From Closterium sp. Naga37s-1 (lineage: Eukaryota; Streptophyta; Zygnematophyceae; Desmidiales; Closteriaceae): a stretch of DNA of 64,000 nucleotides. The position numbers and the translations under genes are program-made. This document shows positions 35,060-48,400 of this stretch, piece after piece (the stretch's first letter is position 1; every line of letters begins with the position of its first letter). Below the pieces are notes generated by a model that saw nothing but the letters and a program-made list of their open reading frames with translations, was not told the DNA's origin and searched no databases. Where the stretch lies: assembly GCA_947471745.1 (NCBI GenBank), contig CANJKZ010000523.1:136501-200500 (forward strand), read 5' to 3'.

Positions 35060-35787
35060 GGGTGGTGTGTCTAGATGCTGCTAGTTCTAAGGCTAAAATT
35101 GAACCCAATAGGTGACGCCCTCGGCTGTGGTGCCCGACTACGGCTGTGTTTCGCGCGTGTTTTTGTGGCGCTCGTCTGAGCAGGCGATTTCGTCTCCCTG
35201 CTGTGTGAGTAGGTTCTCTGTGAGCAGCTTTTCAGCAAGGCGAGGATGAAGGGGAAGAGTGGTTGGGGCACTACAGTCAGAAAACAACAGTGACTAGAGG
35301 ATTGCTGCAGTACTGTGGAGAGTGGTGGATACCACCACCTGATTCCGGTCAGATCAAGTGTTAGGGTAAACATATCGCAAGCGATAAATAACCCGTATTT
35401 TACGATCCTGAAATGAGGACCCGCGTGTTTACGTGGCTTTGAAATGTACTGGCAGTTCACACCCACATGCTGCACGGAAAAACGCGGTAAAACTTGCACT
35501 ACGCTTCGAAGCATCCTACCGACGTAAAAGCATTGTGTCTCCAATTTTTGCTACGTTACCAAATCCTCAAGGGCGGACCGGGTTGAGACTTTCGACGGCG
35601 CATCCCAACTCAGTGTCAGTGGTTTTTGGCGCTGTGCACAGCGACAAAAACACGGGAAAGATGAGGCTGACTGTTGACGTGACAATCACGTCGCCAAAGG
35701 AAGCTTCGCCACGGAACTGTTGCAAGCGTGCGAAGTTGTCCACACTCCTGTTGGAACACTTGCTGACGACTGGACAAGCGACCCCAA
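35060..35787. other. Shared segment with an open frame of unknown nature
   Basis: It aligns with 61811-62540 at roughly 4% difference by eye. A plus-strand frame (35433-35804) encodes 123 residues including FGAVHSDKNTGKMRLTVDV. The same reading frame is open in the second copy with mainly conservative changes. Only weak support for a gene; no family recognised. Confidence 0.3.
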
Positions 35788-35903
35788 TATATTTCACTTT
35801 TTAGAGCCATCCGGATGGGGTTTATTTTTTTTGCCCGCGGGCAGAGTGCTGACTCAGTCGGTAGCGCTACCGGGCGCTACCGACCGCTACCAGCTCTAAA
35901 ATA
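35788..35903. mobile_element. MITE-like 116-base insertion, copy 1 only
   Basis: The insert is flanked by a CCCAA duplication (35783-35787 and 35904-35908) and absent from the second copy (62530-62540). The ends are imperfect inverted repeats (TATATTTCACTTTTTAGAGC at the left, AGCTCTAAAATA at the right). The interior holds GGTAGCGCTACC-type palindromes. Confidence 0.72.
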
Positions 35904-35908
35904 CCCAA

Positions 35909-36309
35909 ATATCATCACCTGTGGTTCCGCGAAGAAGTGACACGCTGGCTGAAAAAAGTTGCTGAGCTGTCCCGGTAGGTACCGCCACATCAGCAATTTA
36001 GAGATACCTTTGACCTCCACGCACATCTGCTGTGCACACTGTGCCTGCGGTGGTTGCTTCCAGCAGAGATGCGGTTGCTGTATGAAATGAAGCCCGTTTG
36101 GTGACAGACAAGTGCATACTCGTTTGAAACAGACGATGTGTGGATGCGGAACGGCTCATTATTCTTGCTGAATTTTCATATGGAAAAACAGATTTAGTGC
36201 AGTTTTGATTCTCTGCACAGAAAATGACTATCGCGAGTCACCTTTGTAGCGAGTGGATTCTCATGAGTGGATGCGGGCGAGGGACGCTGAGCCACACGTA
36301 CAATAGTTT
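35909..36309. other. Shared segment right of MITE
   Basis: Nearly identical to 63611-64000 (about three differences seen). It carries the unoccupied LINE target TGTGGTTCCGCGAA at 35920. No gene is evident. Confidence 0.6.
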
Positions 36310-37150
36310 CCTGCTAACCGCCTGCTCATCTCCTCATTTGTGTGACTTCTTACTTGTGTGACTCCTCACGCCGTTGAGCTTTCCGTCAGCCAGCCGTGCT
36401 TCTCTCCTCAGCACCTCCTTGCCTCAAGCAACCTGCTTGTCTCATTTTTCGCCTCGTTCGCCTCGTCCTTCTTGCCAAGCGGTAGCAAAGCAGGGTCGCC
36501 GCTGCTATGATCACTCATTTTCTGCTGCTCACTTTTCACTTAGCACCTGTATCCGGCGACGCAAGCCCTCCTGCGGCTCCATGTGCGGCCCACCAGGAAC
36601 GGCGTTAATTTGTTCAACTCACACGCTCGTGCAATCTTTGCCTACTCCAATCGCTCCTATTTCGGCAACGCCAAAACCAATCCTGCAAAGCCTCCAGTTT
36701 CCGAATCGCCCGTTCAAAGCGTTCCCCAGCAATGCGTTCCTATCAACTCGGCGGACGCCTAACAGTGAGCGTCGACTTCGCCATGACTCGTCCCGTCGAC
36801 GCGGATTCGAGACGGCGGCGCGCCTGATGTCGCCAATTCCGCGCTGGTGGTGAGTGACGGGGAGACGCTTTTCGGGGAGCGGGTAGGCGTCCGCCGCGTA
36901 GAGCAGCGGTCGGCAGTCCGTTTCGTGCCGCTTCGAGTCGGTTCTTTCCGCGCTGCCACTAACCTTTCCTCTCTTCCATCTTTCTCCCGCTCTCTCCCTC
37001 TCCCGCTCTCCCGTCTCTCCCATGATGAGTTGCACTGATGCCACCTGTTGTTGGTGGCACATGATGAGTTGCACTGATGTCACTTGTTGCATGGGAGATT
37101 ATGGTGGTGTCCCTTCCAAAGTGGGTGAAGCGGGAGGGAGAGTCGGATTG
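36310..37150 (+). other. Possible first exon, 36374-36853
   Basis: A frame of 159 codons is open from a TTG at 36374, is Ser/Arg/Pro-rich, and ends just before a strong donor-like GTGAGT (36850). It might be a leader exon, but no downstream exon can be joined with confidence. Around 37020-37095 the word GATGAGTTGCACTGATG occurs twice. Confidence 0.2.
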
Positions 37151-38105
37151 GGGCTGAATCACCCTAAGGGTGAAGAGAGAGATGGATGTTGGCTGAATTT
37201 CTTAAGGTGAGTGAGTGGGTGAGGGATGGAGGCTGAAACCCCTTAGGTGGTAAGTGAGTGGGAAATAAAAAATGGGGACTGAAACGCTTAGGCGTGTAGT
37301 GAGTGGGGGAGAGAGATGGGGGCTGGAACCCCTTAAGTGGGTGGGTGATTTGGGATGGAGGCTGGAACCTGTAAGGTGGGTGGGTTAGTGGGAGAGAGGC
37401 ACGGGGTGCAGCACACCTCTCACTGCAGCGCCCTTCCACTCTGCCTGCTGCCTCCCAACGGCAGTGCTCTGTGGTCAGGTGGGGGATGGTGGGTGGTGGG
37501 TGGTGGCAGGTACGAGGCAGAGTGGGTTGGATGGTCAGGTGGGAGGTGGTGGTGATGGTGATTGTTGTAGTGGGTACTGATGGTGAAGTGGGTAGTGGGA
37601 TGTGAGAATGGGTTGGGATGAAAAGGGCGGGATGAGGCAGAGTGGGTTGGGTAGTGTAAGAGATGAGATAGGGTGGTATGATACAATGAGCTATGATAAA
37701 GTGTGGTATGATACAGTATGTTTTGATTATGAGTGCTATTATAAGGTGTGCTATGATACAGAGTGATGATGAGTGTGGTGTAAGTGATTGGTTGGTATGC
37801 TACATTGACTGTTTGGTATGCTACAGTGATTGGTTGGTATGCTACAGTGACTGTTGGGTATGCTACAGTGACTGTTTGGTATGCTACCGTGACTGTTTGG
37901 TATGCTACAGTGATTGTTTGGTGTGCTACAGTGATTGTTTGGTATTATGCTACTGTGATTGGGTGAAATGGGCGGGAACGCCTCTTCTCTGCGATTCTCT
38001 TCTCTGTGTGCCGTCCCATCTCTGTGTGCCGTCCCATCTCTGTATGCCGTTCCTTCTCTGTGTGCCGTCCCATCTCTGTGTGCCGTTCCTTCTCTCTGTC
38101 CCATC
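37151..38105. repeat. Three short minisatellite belts
   Basis: 37190-37400 has four to five degenerate copies of a unit of about 50 bases with GGAGGCTGAAACCCCTTA. 37770-37965 has about eight copies of a 21-base unit (GGTATGCTACAGTGACTGTTT). 37995-38100 has an 18-base unit (CCGTCCCATCTCTGTGTG). No gene seen. Confidence 0.85.
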
Positions 38106-39174
38106 CGCATTGAAACCGTTCTCATCCACAGGCGTTCCTTCCCTTCTGCCGTGCTTGCGCAGCGTCCCTCCCAAGGGACGGGGTGCTGGTTCTCTGCCAT
38201 CTATTCAACGACTCATGCTCACATATTTGTGCCCCCTTGCTGCTTTCCATTCTTACGTCATTCCAACCCAATACTTTGCATGGGCAACACGCCTTCCTTC
38301 ACCCAAGCAAAGGTGGTGACGGCGCCTATCCTTGGGCGCTTCTCATGCCGCCTCTCACCTGCCTGGAACCACTGTCTCATCACTGCTGTTGGCACTCTTG
38401 CGGATTTGATTAGGAAATACCACAATCATTCCACAGGACACTGCAGTGATGTTCAACCATTTTCTTCCATTCCTATCAACTTGTTGGGCCTCGAAATGGG
38501 AAAGCAAAGTGGATCCGTGACTGATGTCACCAAATATATGTATATATGTTTTATAAATTTGTCCCTGAATACGTAATTTGAGTGGTATTTATTGCTGGAT
38601 TGATATTGTTGTATTGATATTGTTGTATTGCTATTGCAGTTGTACATTTGCGTAGCTTTACAGAAATCTCGAAGTTATGCTTTGTTTTATGGTTTGATCT
38701 TCTGAATGCTCGGTATCAGCTTCGATATGATCCCGCGCCTCGGCTTTGCCGCCAATTCTCGACAGAGTTGTCAGACTTGTCCCCATGCACCTTTGCCAAC
38801 AAACGTTAGCTCATCGTCATGCCACGCTATGCTCCTCCACCATACCCGTGTTCATTAGACTGGTCGGCAGCTCCTCGCAGTCGTCATTCCGATCTAAAAG
38901 AAATACTCTGGTTTTACTCGGCAATGCCTACACGACCGCAGATTTCAGCCTCGTCGTCGCGTATCGTCCGCACGCGAGAAGCGTGCATGCCCATAACTCA
39001 AACATAAGATTTAACTTACTGTCTCCATGGGTGCACGGTCTTCAGCGACCACTCAGTGGAAAGGTTTTTTGAAAGCCGTTTGAAGCGCCTGGAAACTGGA
39101 AGCTGTTCCGTCCACTCGCGTTCGCTCTTTAACAGGCCGCTTTAGCAGCGACACATCTTTCGAGGTTTCCCCGC
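38106..39174. other. Upstream flank of the beta-propeller gene
   Basis: The stretch is AT-rich at 38530-38700, including TGATATTGTTGTAT copies, and moderately GC-rich after that. A plus-strand frame 38746-39072 is open from a TTG, but it lacks a recognisable domain. This is the likely promoter and 5' UTR region. Confidence 0.35.
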
Positions 39175-41632
<2,458 letters not shown>

Positions 41633-42087
41633 GGGTCTAGTAGTGGGTGGAGTGTGTCAGAGTTATCGTGGGCTGTAAGGGGCGATGAGGGAGAGATGAG
41701 AAGGGGAGGGCAGGAATAGGGAGCTGCCCCCAACTCCACAGTTCACAGTCTGCGCTTGGTCGTGTCGTGTGTGTGTTGGTGAATTGTACACTCGCATTTT
41801 CACCAAGTTACCAGTACCTGCACCAAGTCATGGATTATCGGTACCTTACATCAGTGTTATGGCAACCAGCCAGCCGTTTTGCATGGCCTATGGCACACGT
41901 CGCAGCAAAGTAATAGCAGGAGCAGCATTGCTTGCAACAGGTGCAACATGCGCACAATTCATTTAATAGTTCCAACAGGTGCCATTGCAAGTACGGTATC
42001 AGGAAAGGCCAGCAGCAGCACATGACACATCTCCCTGCTGGCCACTGTTGGGTGAGTACGACGTTAGACTACCCACTTTATCTGTTG
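41633..42087. other. 3' flank of the propeller gene up to the duplication junction
   Basis: No gene is visible. The sequence is unique within the window and ends abruptly at the first base homologous to gene A. Confidence 0.5.
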
Positions 42088-42231
42088 CCGTGCAGAGCTT
42101 GAACAGCCGTGGGTTCCGAGGGAGTCGCAGTCACGTGAGGGCAGCGGGGAGTGGCGAGGGGGTGGGAGGTGTGGTGACAGCGGCAGCGGCAGCGTGCTTG
42201 ACAGCGGGATGCGGGCGAGGCGAGTGATGGC
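42088..42231 (+). other. Mosaic junction at the left edge of duplication copy 2
   Basis: 42088-42189 matches 17389-17490 (and 43362-43464), then 42193-42207 carries TGCTTGACAGCGG as at 16270, then from about 42228 the alignment runs from 16212 onward. Segments of gene A exon 7 are thus in a shuffled order at the breakpoint. Confidence 0.8.
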
Positions 42232-44929
42232 AATGCAAGTGACGCCGTGGAGGGCGTGCGCGCGAATGGCTTTTCTGACTCAGGCACGGTGCTTGACAGC
42301 GGTGACTGGGGTGCTTACAGGGATGACAGGGGCCACGGGGGAGGGCAGGCGCACAAGGGAGAGGAGGAGAAGGGAGGCACGAGGAGGGGGAGGTATGTGC
42401 GGGGGAGCAGCACGGCGAGTGTGGTGTTTCACGAGGATGCGGACGCGGATGACTGGGGTGCTGGGCTGCGGGGCTACTCCCGGAGCACCACTCTCGGGGG
42501 CGGCAGGGAGAAGGACAAGGGAGGGGGAAAGGGACGGGAGGCGGCGGTGCAAGGAACTTCGGGAAAAGCCTTACGCACGTCGTCGATGCCCCGTCAGAGG
42601 GCCAGCGGTCAGAAACACGCTATGTCTCCTCCCACGCGCCCTCCTGCTCGTGACACTTCCCGCCCTGCTCCTGCTGCTGCTGTTCGCCCTCCCAACCAGC
42701 GATACGCCGCCGCTGCTGCTGACGGCTGTGAGGGGCAGGAGCAGGAGGAGAGGGCAGGGCAGCAAGAGCGGCAGTTGAACCGCAACCTGTCGTTCCAGGG
42801 TGAGGGGTGGGATGGCAGTGGGGCTCACAGTGACGTGGAGCAGCGGCAGCAGGAGGGGCAGGGGGGTGATGCCATGGAGGGCAGTCAAGGCTCAGCGTGG
42901 ACGCCAGGGGGAGGGGGCGGGGAAGACGAATGGGGAAGCTACTCTGAGCCAAACAACAGGATGCAGCGCAGCAGACCACAGCAGCAGCAGCGGCAGCAGC
43001 ATGGGCGGGGAAACCAGGAGGGGCCCCAGGAACTGAGTTCCCAAGGGCGGCAAGGGAGACGCATGAGATCACGCCCACCACCGGAGCCTCACTCCCCGCC
43101 GTCGCCCCTCCACCTGCCCGTGCCAGCCACCCTCCCTGCTGTGCCCAGCGCCAAGGACTCCTTTGCCTCCCCGGACTCCACGCCCCCTCTCCCCCGCCGC
43201 AGCATCAGCATGGGGCGTGCGACCACTGGAGCGTCCCTGCCGTCGCGGCTGGCGGACATGGTGCGCTCCCTCACGCCCTCGCGATTCGACTACCGCCGCC
43301 ATGCACACGAGCAGCAGCACGGGGCAGAGGGGGCGGACGGGGAGGAGGGCAGGGAGCTGAGGGCGGTGCAGAGCTTGAACAGCCGTGGGTTCCGAGGCAG
43401 CCGCAGTCACGTGAGGGCAGCGGGGAGTGGCGAGGGGGTGGGAGGTGTGGTGACAGCGGCAACAGGGAGCAGCTTGAGCCGCCTTGGTTTGGGGAATCAG
43501 GGGGCGAGTGCAGGGAAGCAGGGCACGGGGAGGGGTAGAGAAGGGGCCGGGAGGCGGTGGGGTGGAGGGAGAGGCGGTGGGAATGGTAGCAAGGGTGAGG
43601 GGGACGGGCCAGTTGAGCTCACGTCCTCACTCTCCCTCCCCATGTGGGTTTCGGCTCGCAATCAACCCAGGGATGTCAGCCCCACGCGCCTCTCCCTGCC
43701 ACGTGACAACCCCTTGTTGCGCCACATCAGCAGCATGGGTGCAAGGACCACGAGTCGAGTGAACTCCCTAGCAAGGAGTGTGAACAAAGGGCCCACCGCC
43801 CCTCAGCGCAAGGGCCACTTGGGTGCTGCTGACCCCCCCACGTCCTACACCCGCAGCCTCAGCGAGAGCCATGCCACTGCTCGCCGAACCACTCTGCCAA
43901 ACCTGCTGGCGAGCCTCGGGAAGCCGCCAAAGCTGGTGCCTCTGGATGGGGAGGGGTCGGAGTACGGGATGGCAGTGGTGGCGGTGCTGTCAGCGCTGCC
44001 CATGCGCGCCAAGGTGGCTGCTGCCCTCGCATCGGGCGCGCACCACAACGCTGGAATGGGTGGTGGCGGCGGTGGAACCTCGTTTGAGGGCTACACAGGC
44101 ACCTCCGTGCATCGCCTCACCTCCGTGCTCTGCTCGCTGTGCACGTGCTACGCTGTGCCGGGGCAATCGTTAATCTGCCACGTGCCCACGTGAGTCTGTG
44201 CACTGTGATGATACTTCTTCCCACCCATTGTCTCCTGCTCGTGTGTGTGTGTGCCATGCCGTGTGTGCCGTGCAGGTGGTGGCAGCATGCATATGGGCGG
44301 ACCTGCAGTACGATCTCCTCCACTCACGGCCAGCCATAGAAGCAGCAGCTGCAGCAGGGCCCGCCACCTCACATCCCGGTGCCTTCTCTCCCGCACTGCT
44401 CCTGCCACAAGCTGCTGCCCTGCTGGCAGAGCTGGAGCGCCATGCCTCCACTGCGCCTCACAGCACAGCCTGGCCACCCCCTGACGATGTTGTGCACGCT
44501 CTCTCCTCCGGCCTCCTAGTCCTCGCCTTCTCCCCCACCCTGCCTGTCGCCGCCACCGCTCCCTCCCCCTCCTCCTTCCTCCGGTCCTCCTCCCTCTCTG
44601 CTGCCACCCTCTCCCGCCCCTCTCCTTCCTCGCTTCCTCACAATCCCTCCTCTCAGCCCCTCTCACTAGCAGCAGTAGCGGCAGTGCGAGCAGTGGCGAG
44701 CCAGTGTGTGTCACGCCTAAAGGGTCTTCTCACGGCACCGGGAGGAAGCCAGGGAAGGCTTGACAGTGGTGGCGGGTGTGAGGGGAGGAGGAGTGGGTGG
44801 CTGCCTGAGACAGCGGAGAAGGTGGCAGGGATCCAAGCACAGCTGGCAGTAGCACAGCGTGTGCTGCCTGATTGGCTGGGCGTGCACCGCGCTGCACAGG
44901 AGGCTGCTGCAGTGGTGTGGGAGGATTGA
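42202..44929 (+). pseudogene. Gene A 3' fragment, duplicated and broken
   Basis: It corresponds to the last part of exon 7 and all of exon 8 (44276-44929) of gene A. There is no equivalent of exons 1-6, no promoter and no in-frame initiating ATG near the left edge; an in-frame TGA precedes 42202. The exon 7 donor (18159 in copy 1) is missing: 15 bases in copy 1 between CCTCACC and TGCTCTGCTCG are 4 bases here, near 44122. Reading through gives a stop at 44193. Both exon bodies are otherwise open, so decay is recent. Confidence 0.88.
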
Positions 44930-45492
44930 CAGTGGTCATTGGTCAAGGTCGTGTTGTGTTCTTTGCTAACAGAAGCTACGGCTGGAAAGCATCGAAGCAT
45001 CTGCGTCGCTAGGCGGTGGAGCCATGGGGTGTCATGTCATCACTGGGAGATTCCACATCCATATGGTTGTGTATATATGGCTTGCAGCTGGTTACGGCAT
45101 TCACCACAGCGTGCTGATGCACCTTGTGTATGCTAACTAATGCTAATTATTAATTTATTCATGTAGAGTTCATCCACAATCAAGAAAGCATGTGCACCAA
45201 GGTTGTGGATATAATTTCGTAGGCAATCCGAATCACTCTGTGTGGCGACATTCCCCCTCTCCGGCAATCTCAGCAGCGGCTCCAGTTTCCCATGCCACCT
45301 CCACGGCTGGAACCAAAACCGAGGGCTGCCTCGAGATTTCCTTTTTCCTCCCCCAAGACGTCCTTGCTCACTGCCGCACTCGCTCGCCATGGACCCCTCC
45401 ACTTGCTCTGCCCGTAACACCCTCCACCACACCAGTTGCTGCAGCACGAGGCACAGTAGTACTGGATCCACACTGGATGCGCCGCTTCCGCC
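44930..45492. promoter_or_regulatory. Spacer upstream of PRD1 copy 2
   Basis: Counterpart of 18966-19502, with the TATATATGGC word kept at 45071. Several substitutions and indels occur, but the last 90 bases before the ATG are close to copy 1. Confidence 0.4.
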
Positions 45493-48400
45493 ATGGATAG
45501 GTATAATCTCCCCAGCAATTCCGCGAGACGGCAGTGCAAAGGGGGTGCGCCGCGGTGCCAGCACACGCTTGCCGTGCTCCTCGCGACCGGCTCCGAGTTT
45601 TGCCCGCAATGTCTGTCGGAAACGCTCTCAGGGCCCGGCCTCGCGACGCACAAGATCATATCGGCGCGCTTCTTCCTCGACACGCTTCGATCCGAGCCCG
45701 ACCTATGCCGTCTGGTCGCGGCCGAGTCGCATTACCTGCTCGCGGCTCCGCTCGTGCAAGCCCTCGCGTGCTCGCGAGACGAGGAACTTGCGGCGACGTT
45801 AGCGGACTTGGTGGTCTTTCTTGTGAGCAAGGGGAGCGGTCGCAGCGGAAGGAACGACGCGAGCGGGAGCGACGAGGGGTTGCTGCTGGAGAATCTGGTT
45901 CGCGCGGTGGCGGTGGAGATGGATAAGGTCCCCGTCGCCTCCTCCTCCAGCGGCCACTGCTTCTTGGTACGCCGCTGCGCCCGAGATTCTGCTAGTTGAA
46001 ACGTCTTCCCTTCATGTCTTCACATTTTTCATTTGTTTTTTTTTTTTTTTTTTGCTCAGCTGGTCCTTCTGGGGAAGCTCCTGACGGTCGCGTGCAACCG
46101 CTACAGCGCGTTGCCAGCGTGGTTGGCGCAGCAGAACGGCCTGTGGAGTCACGTGGTCAGCACGCTTCACAAGCAGGCACAGTACGAATCCTACCTCGCA
46201 TCAATTCCGTCGAACTCGCTCGTATATTCCTTTTGTCCCACGTGCGAAGGACATAACTGTTTTTCGGAATCATGGAAGCACGACGAGGTATAGGCTACAG
46301 ACTCTGATGTGATCCCCACACTACCATGCCTGATACGATTTCCCTCCTGTTCTGGTCGGCTCTTTTCGGTGTTGCAGGGACAGCATCCGTGCAGAGAGCC
46401 TGTTCGTGCTGCACAAGCTCTGCAGCCTGCCAGGTGGCATGCAGCTATTGGAGGAGAAGCTGCCTGGCATGGTGTGTGCGGGCATCGCCCTGCTGCTCTC
46501 CACGGACAGCAGCGACGTCTCTGCCAACTGCGTCGCCCTCCTCACCGCCCTCTCCGCTCCCTCCCACCCTGCCTTCACCCTCTCCTCACTCGCGCGTCTG
46601 GACCACCCAGAACCGCAGCAGGCGGGAGGTGCTGCCATGCACGGGCTTGGTTCGCAGGGCTACGCGGCAGTGGGTTCTCAGAACCCCCGTGCGAGCCAGG
46701 CCGTGCACACGCAGGGCAAGGGCCCCCTGGGCCTGCGCATGATGCTGTGCGAGGGGCTCAAGAAGACACTGCTCGCTGCTGACTCCGCCCTGCACCTCGC
46801 AGCCCTGCACCTCATCTCCCAACTCGCTCTCTCCTCTGCGCCCTCACATGATGGCTCTGGCTCCGACGAACGGTCCAGATTCGACTGGGTGGCGAGGGAG
46901 GCGTGGGAGGAGGACTGGTGTAACCAGGATGATATGAGGGGGGGTGATGGTGGGGGGTTGGTGGATGAACGGGGAGCAGCGGCACTACAGGCGATGCTGG
47001 ATGAGGGGCTGGCAGAGCACGTCTTTTAGCTGCTCCGCTCTGCACACAGCGGTGAGCAACACTCCTTCCTTTCCCAGCCAGTCACTGCAACCGCTGATGT
47101 GCCCCATCCCATCTTGCGACATAACCAATGTGGCGCACTTTGTTTGCATCCCCACACTCCTCGCCCTGTGTGATCATCACACCCGTCGTATTCTCACTCT
47201 CTATGCCCTGCGCTTGTGCATCTCAGGTCTAGTAGCGGACCCGTTGGTGCCGGCCGCCCTCTCATGCCTGCTGCACCTCGCAGCGTCGCCTGGACCTGCA
47301 GGGCAGGCGTTTGCACGGCGCTTTGTGTTTGGCTTCGACACGCTCGCATCGCTGCTGCACAACGCCACAGAGGCCAACGACTTCCACCTGCAGGCGCTCT
47401 CCATCTCCGTCTTCCTGCACGCCCTGCGCTCCGCGCGTGCCAGCCCTAGGGATGCCAGTCAGTTCCGTCCAGCAAGGTTGCACGGGCTGGCGTCTGCTCT
47501 GGCAGGGGTGGTGCGGCGATTCTGTGTGGACGCACGGGAGAGGAAGCGGTGGGTGCTGGACCAGAATGAAGCTTTCTCCACCGCCTGCTTTGCCCTCGCT
47601 GTGCTCGCCACGTGGCAGAGCATCATTGGCACAGAGAACATGCAGCTGCTGCGGTTGTTGGAGCAGTGTGTGGGTGATGGGGCGTCTATTCTGCCAGCCC
47701 TTCAGGACGTGCCCAGCACGGGTGGGTCACTCACAGGCACGGGCGCCAAGCTCCAAGGGGCATCCTCATCAGCCCTCCCTGCAGCTGCATGTGGTGCGGC
47801 AGGTGGGACGGATGAGGTGGCTGTGGCTGTTCTCACTTTCCTGCACGCCTGTGCTCAGCGCTTCCTGCACGCCCAGGGAAACTCACTCAACTCCACTCCT
47901 TCTGCCGCTGCTGCTCTGACATCGTCCCAGCAGGACGCGGGGCTGTTGGCGATGGTGGGGGGGTCGCAGGGCGCTCCCATGTTCCACAACAGCCAGCAGG
48001 AGGGCGTGGGAAGGGGCTTAGCGAACCTTGGTAGAGCAGGCGGGGCGTACATGCGAGGAACGGCCGATAAGACTCAAGAGTGGGGTGCAAAGGCGCCCTC
48101 TGTGTCTCCGTCTCACACCCCCACAGCCCTGCAGTGCTGCCTTGACGACATAGCCAGTGCTCTCATGGCTGCTGCGGACATGCATGTTGCTCCCTTCATG
48201 TTCTCCCTGCACCCACAGCCGCAACCTCCACCTGGTCACATGCACGCGCCCCAACCTGCAGCACCACCACTGCCTTTTACCGACCCTGCTGCCATTCTCT
48301 CCCGCACATACGACGTGCTCAGTCACGTGCTAGCGTGTCCACTGCCCGCCCTCGCACCCATCGCACGCCAGTTCGCAGCCAAGCTCGCCTCCAGCTGGAC

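Larger units (their letters stand above)
16200..36309 (+). repeat. Segmental duplication, copy 1
   Basis: This interval is repeated in direct orientation from 42088 to the window end. It covers the gene A 3' part, the whole PRD1 gene, the minisatellite stack, the small conserved ORF and the minus-strand repeated-exon locus. Position 36309 aligns with base 64000, so the right end of the homology is not visible. Copy 1 has intact gene A and PRD1 reading frames. Confidence 0.97.
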
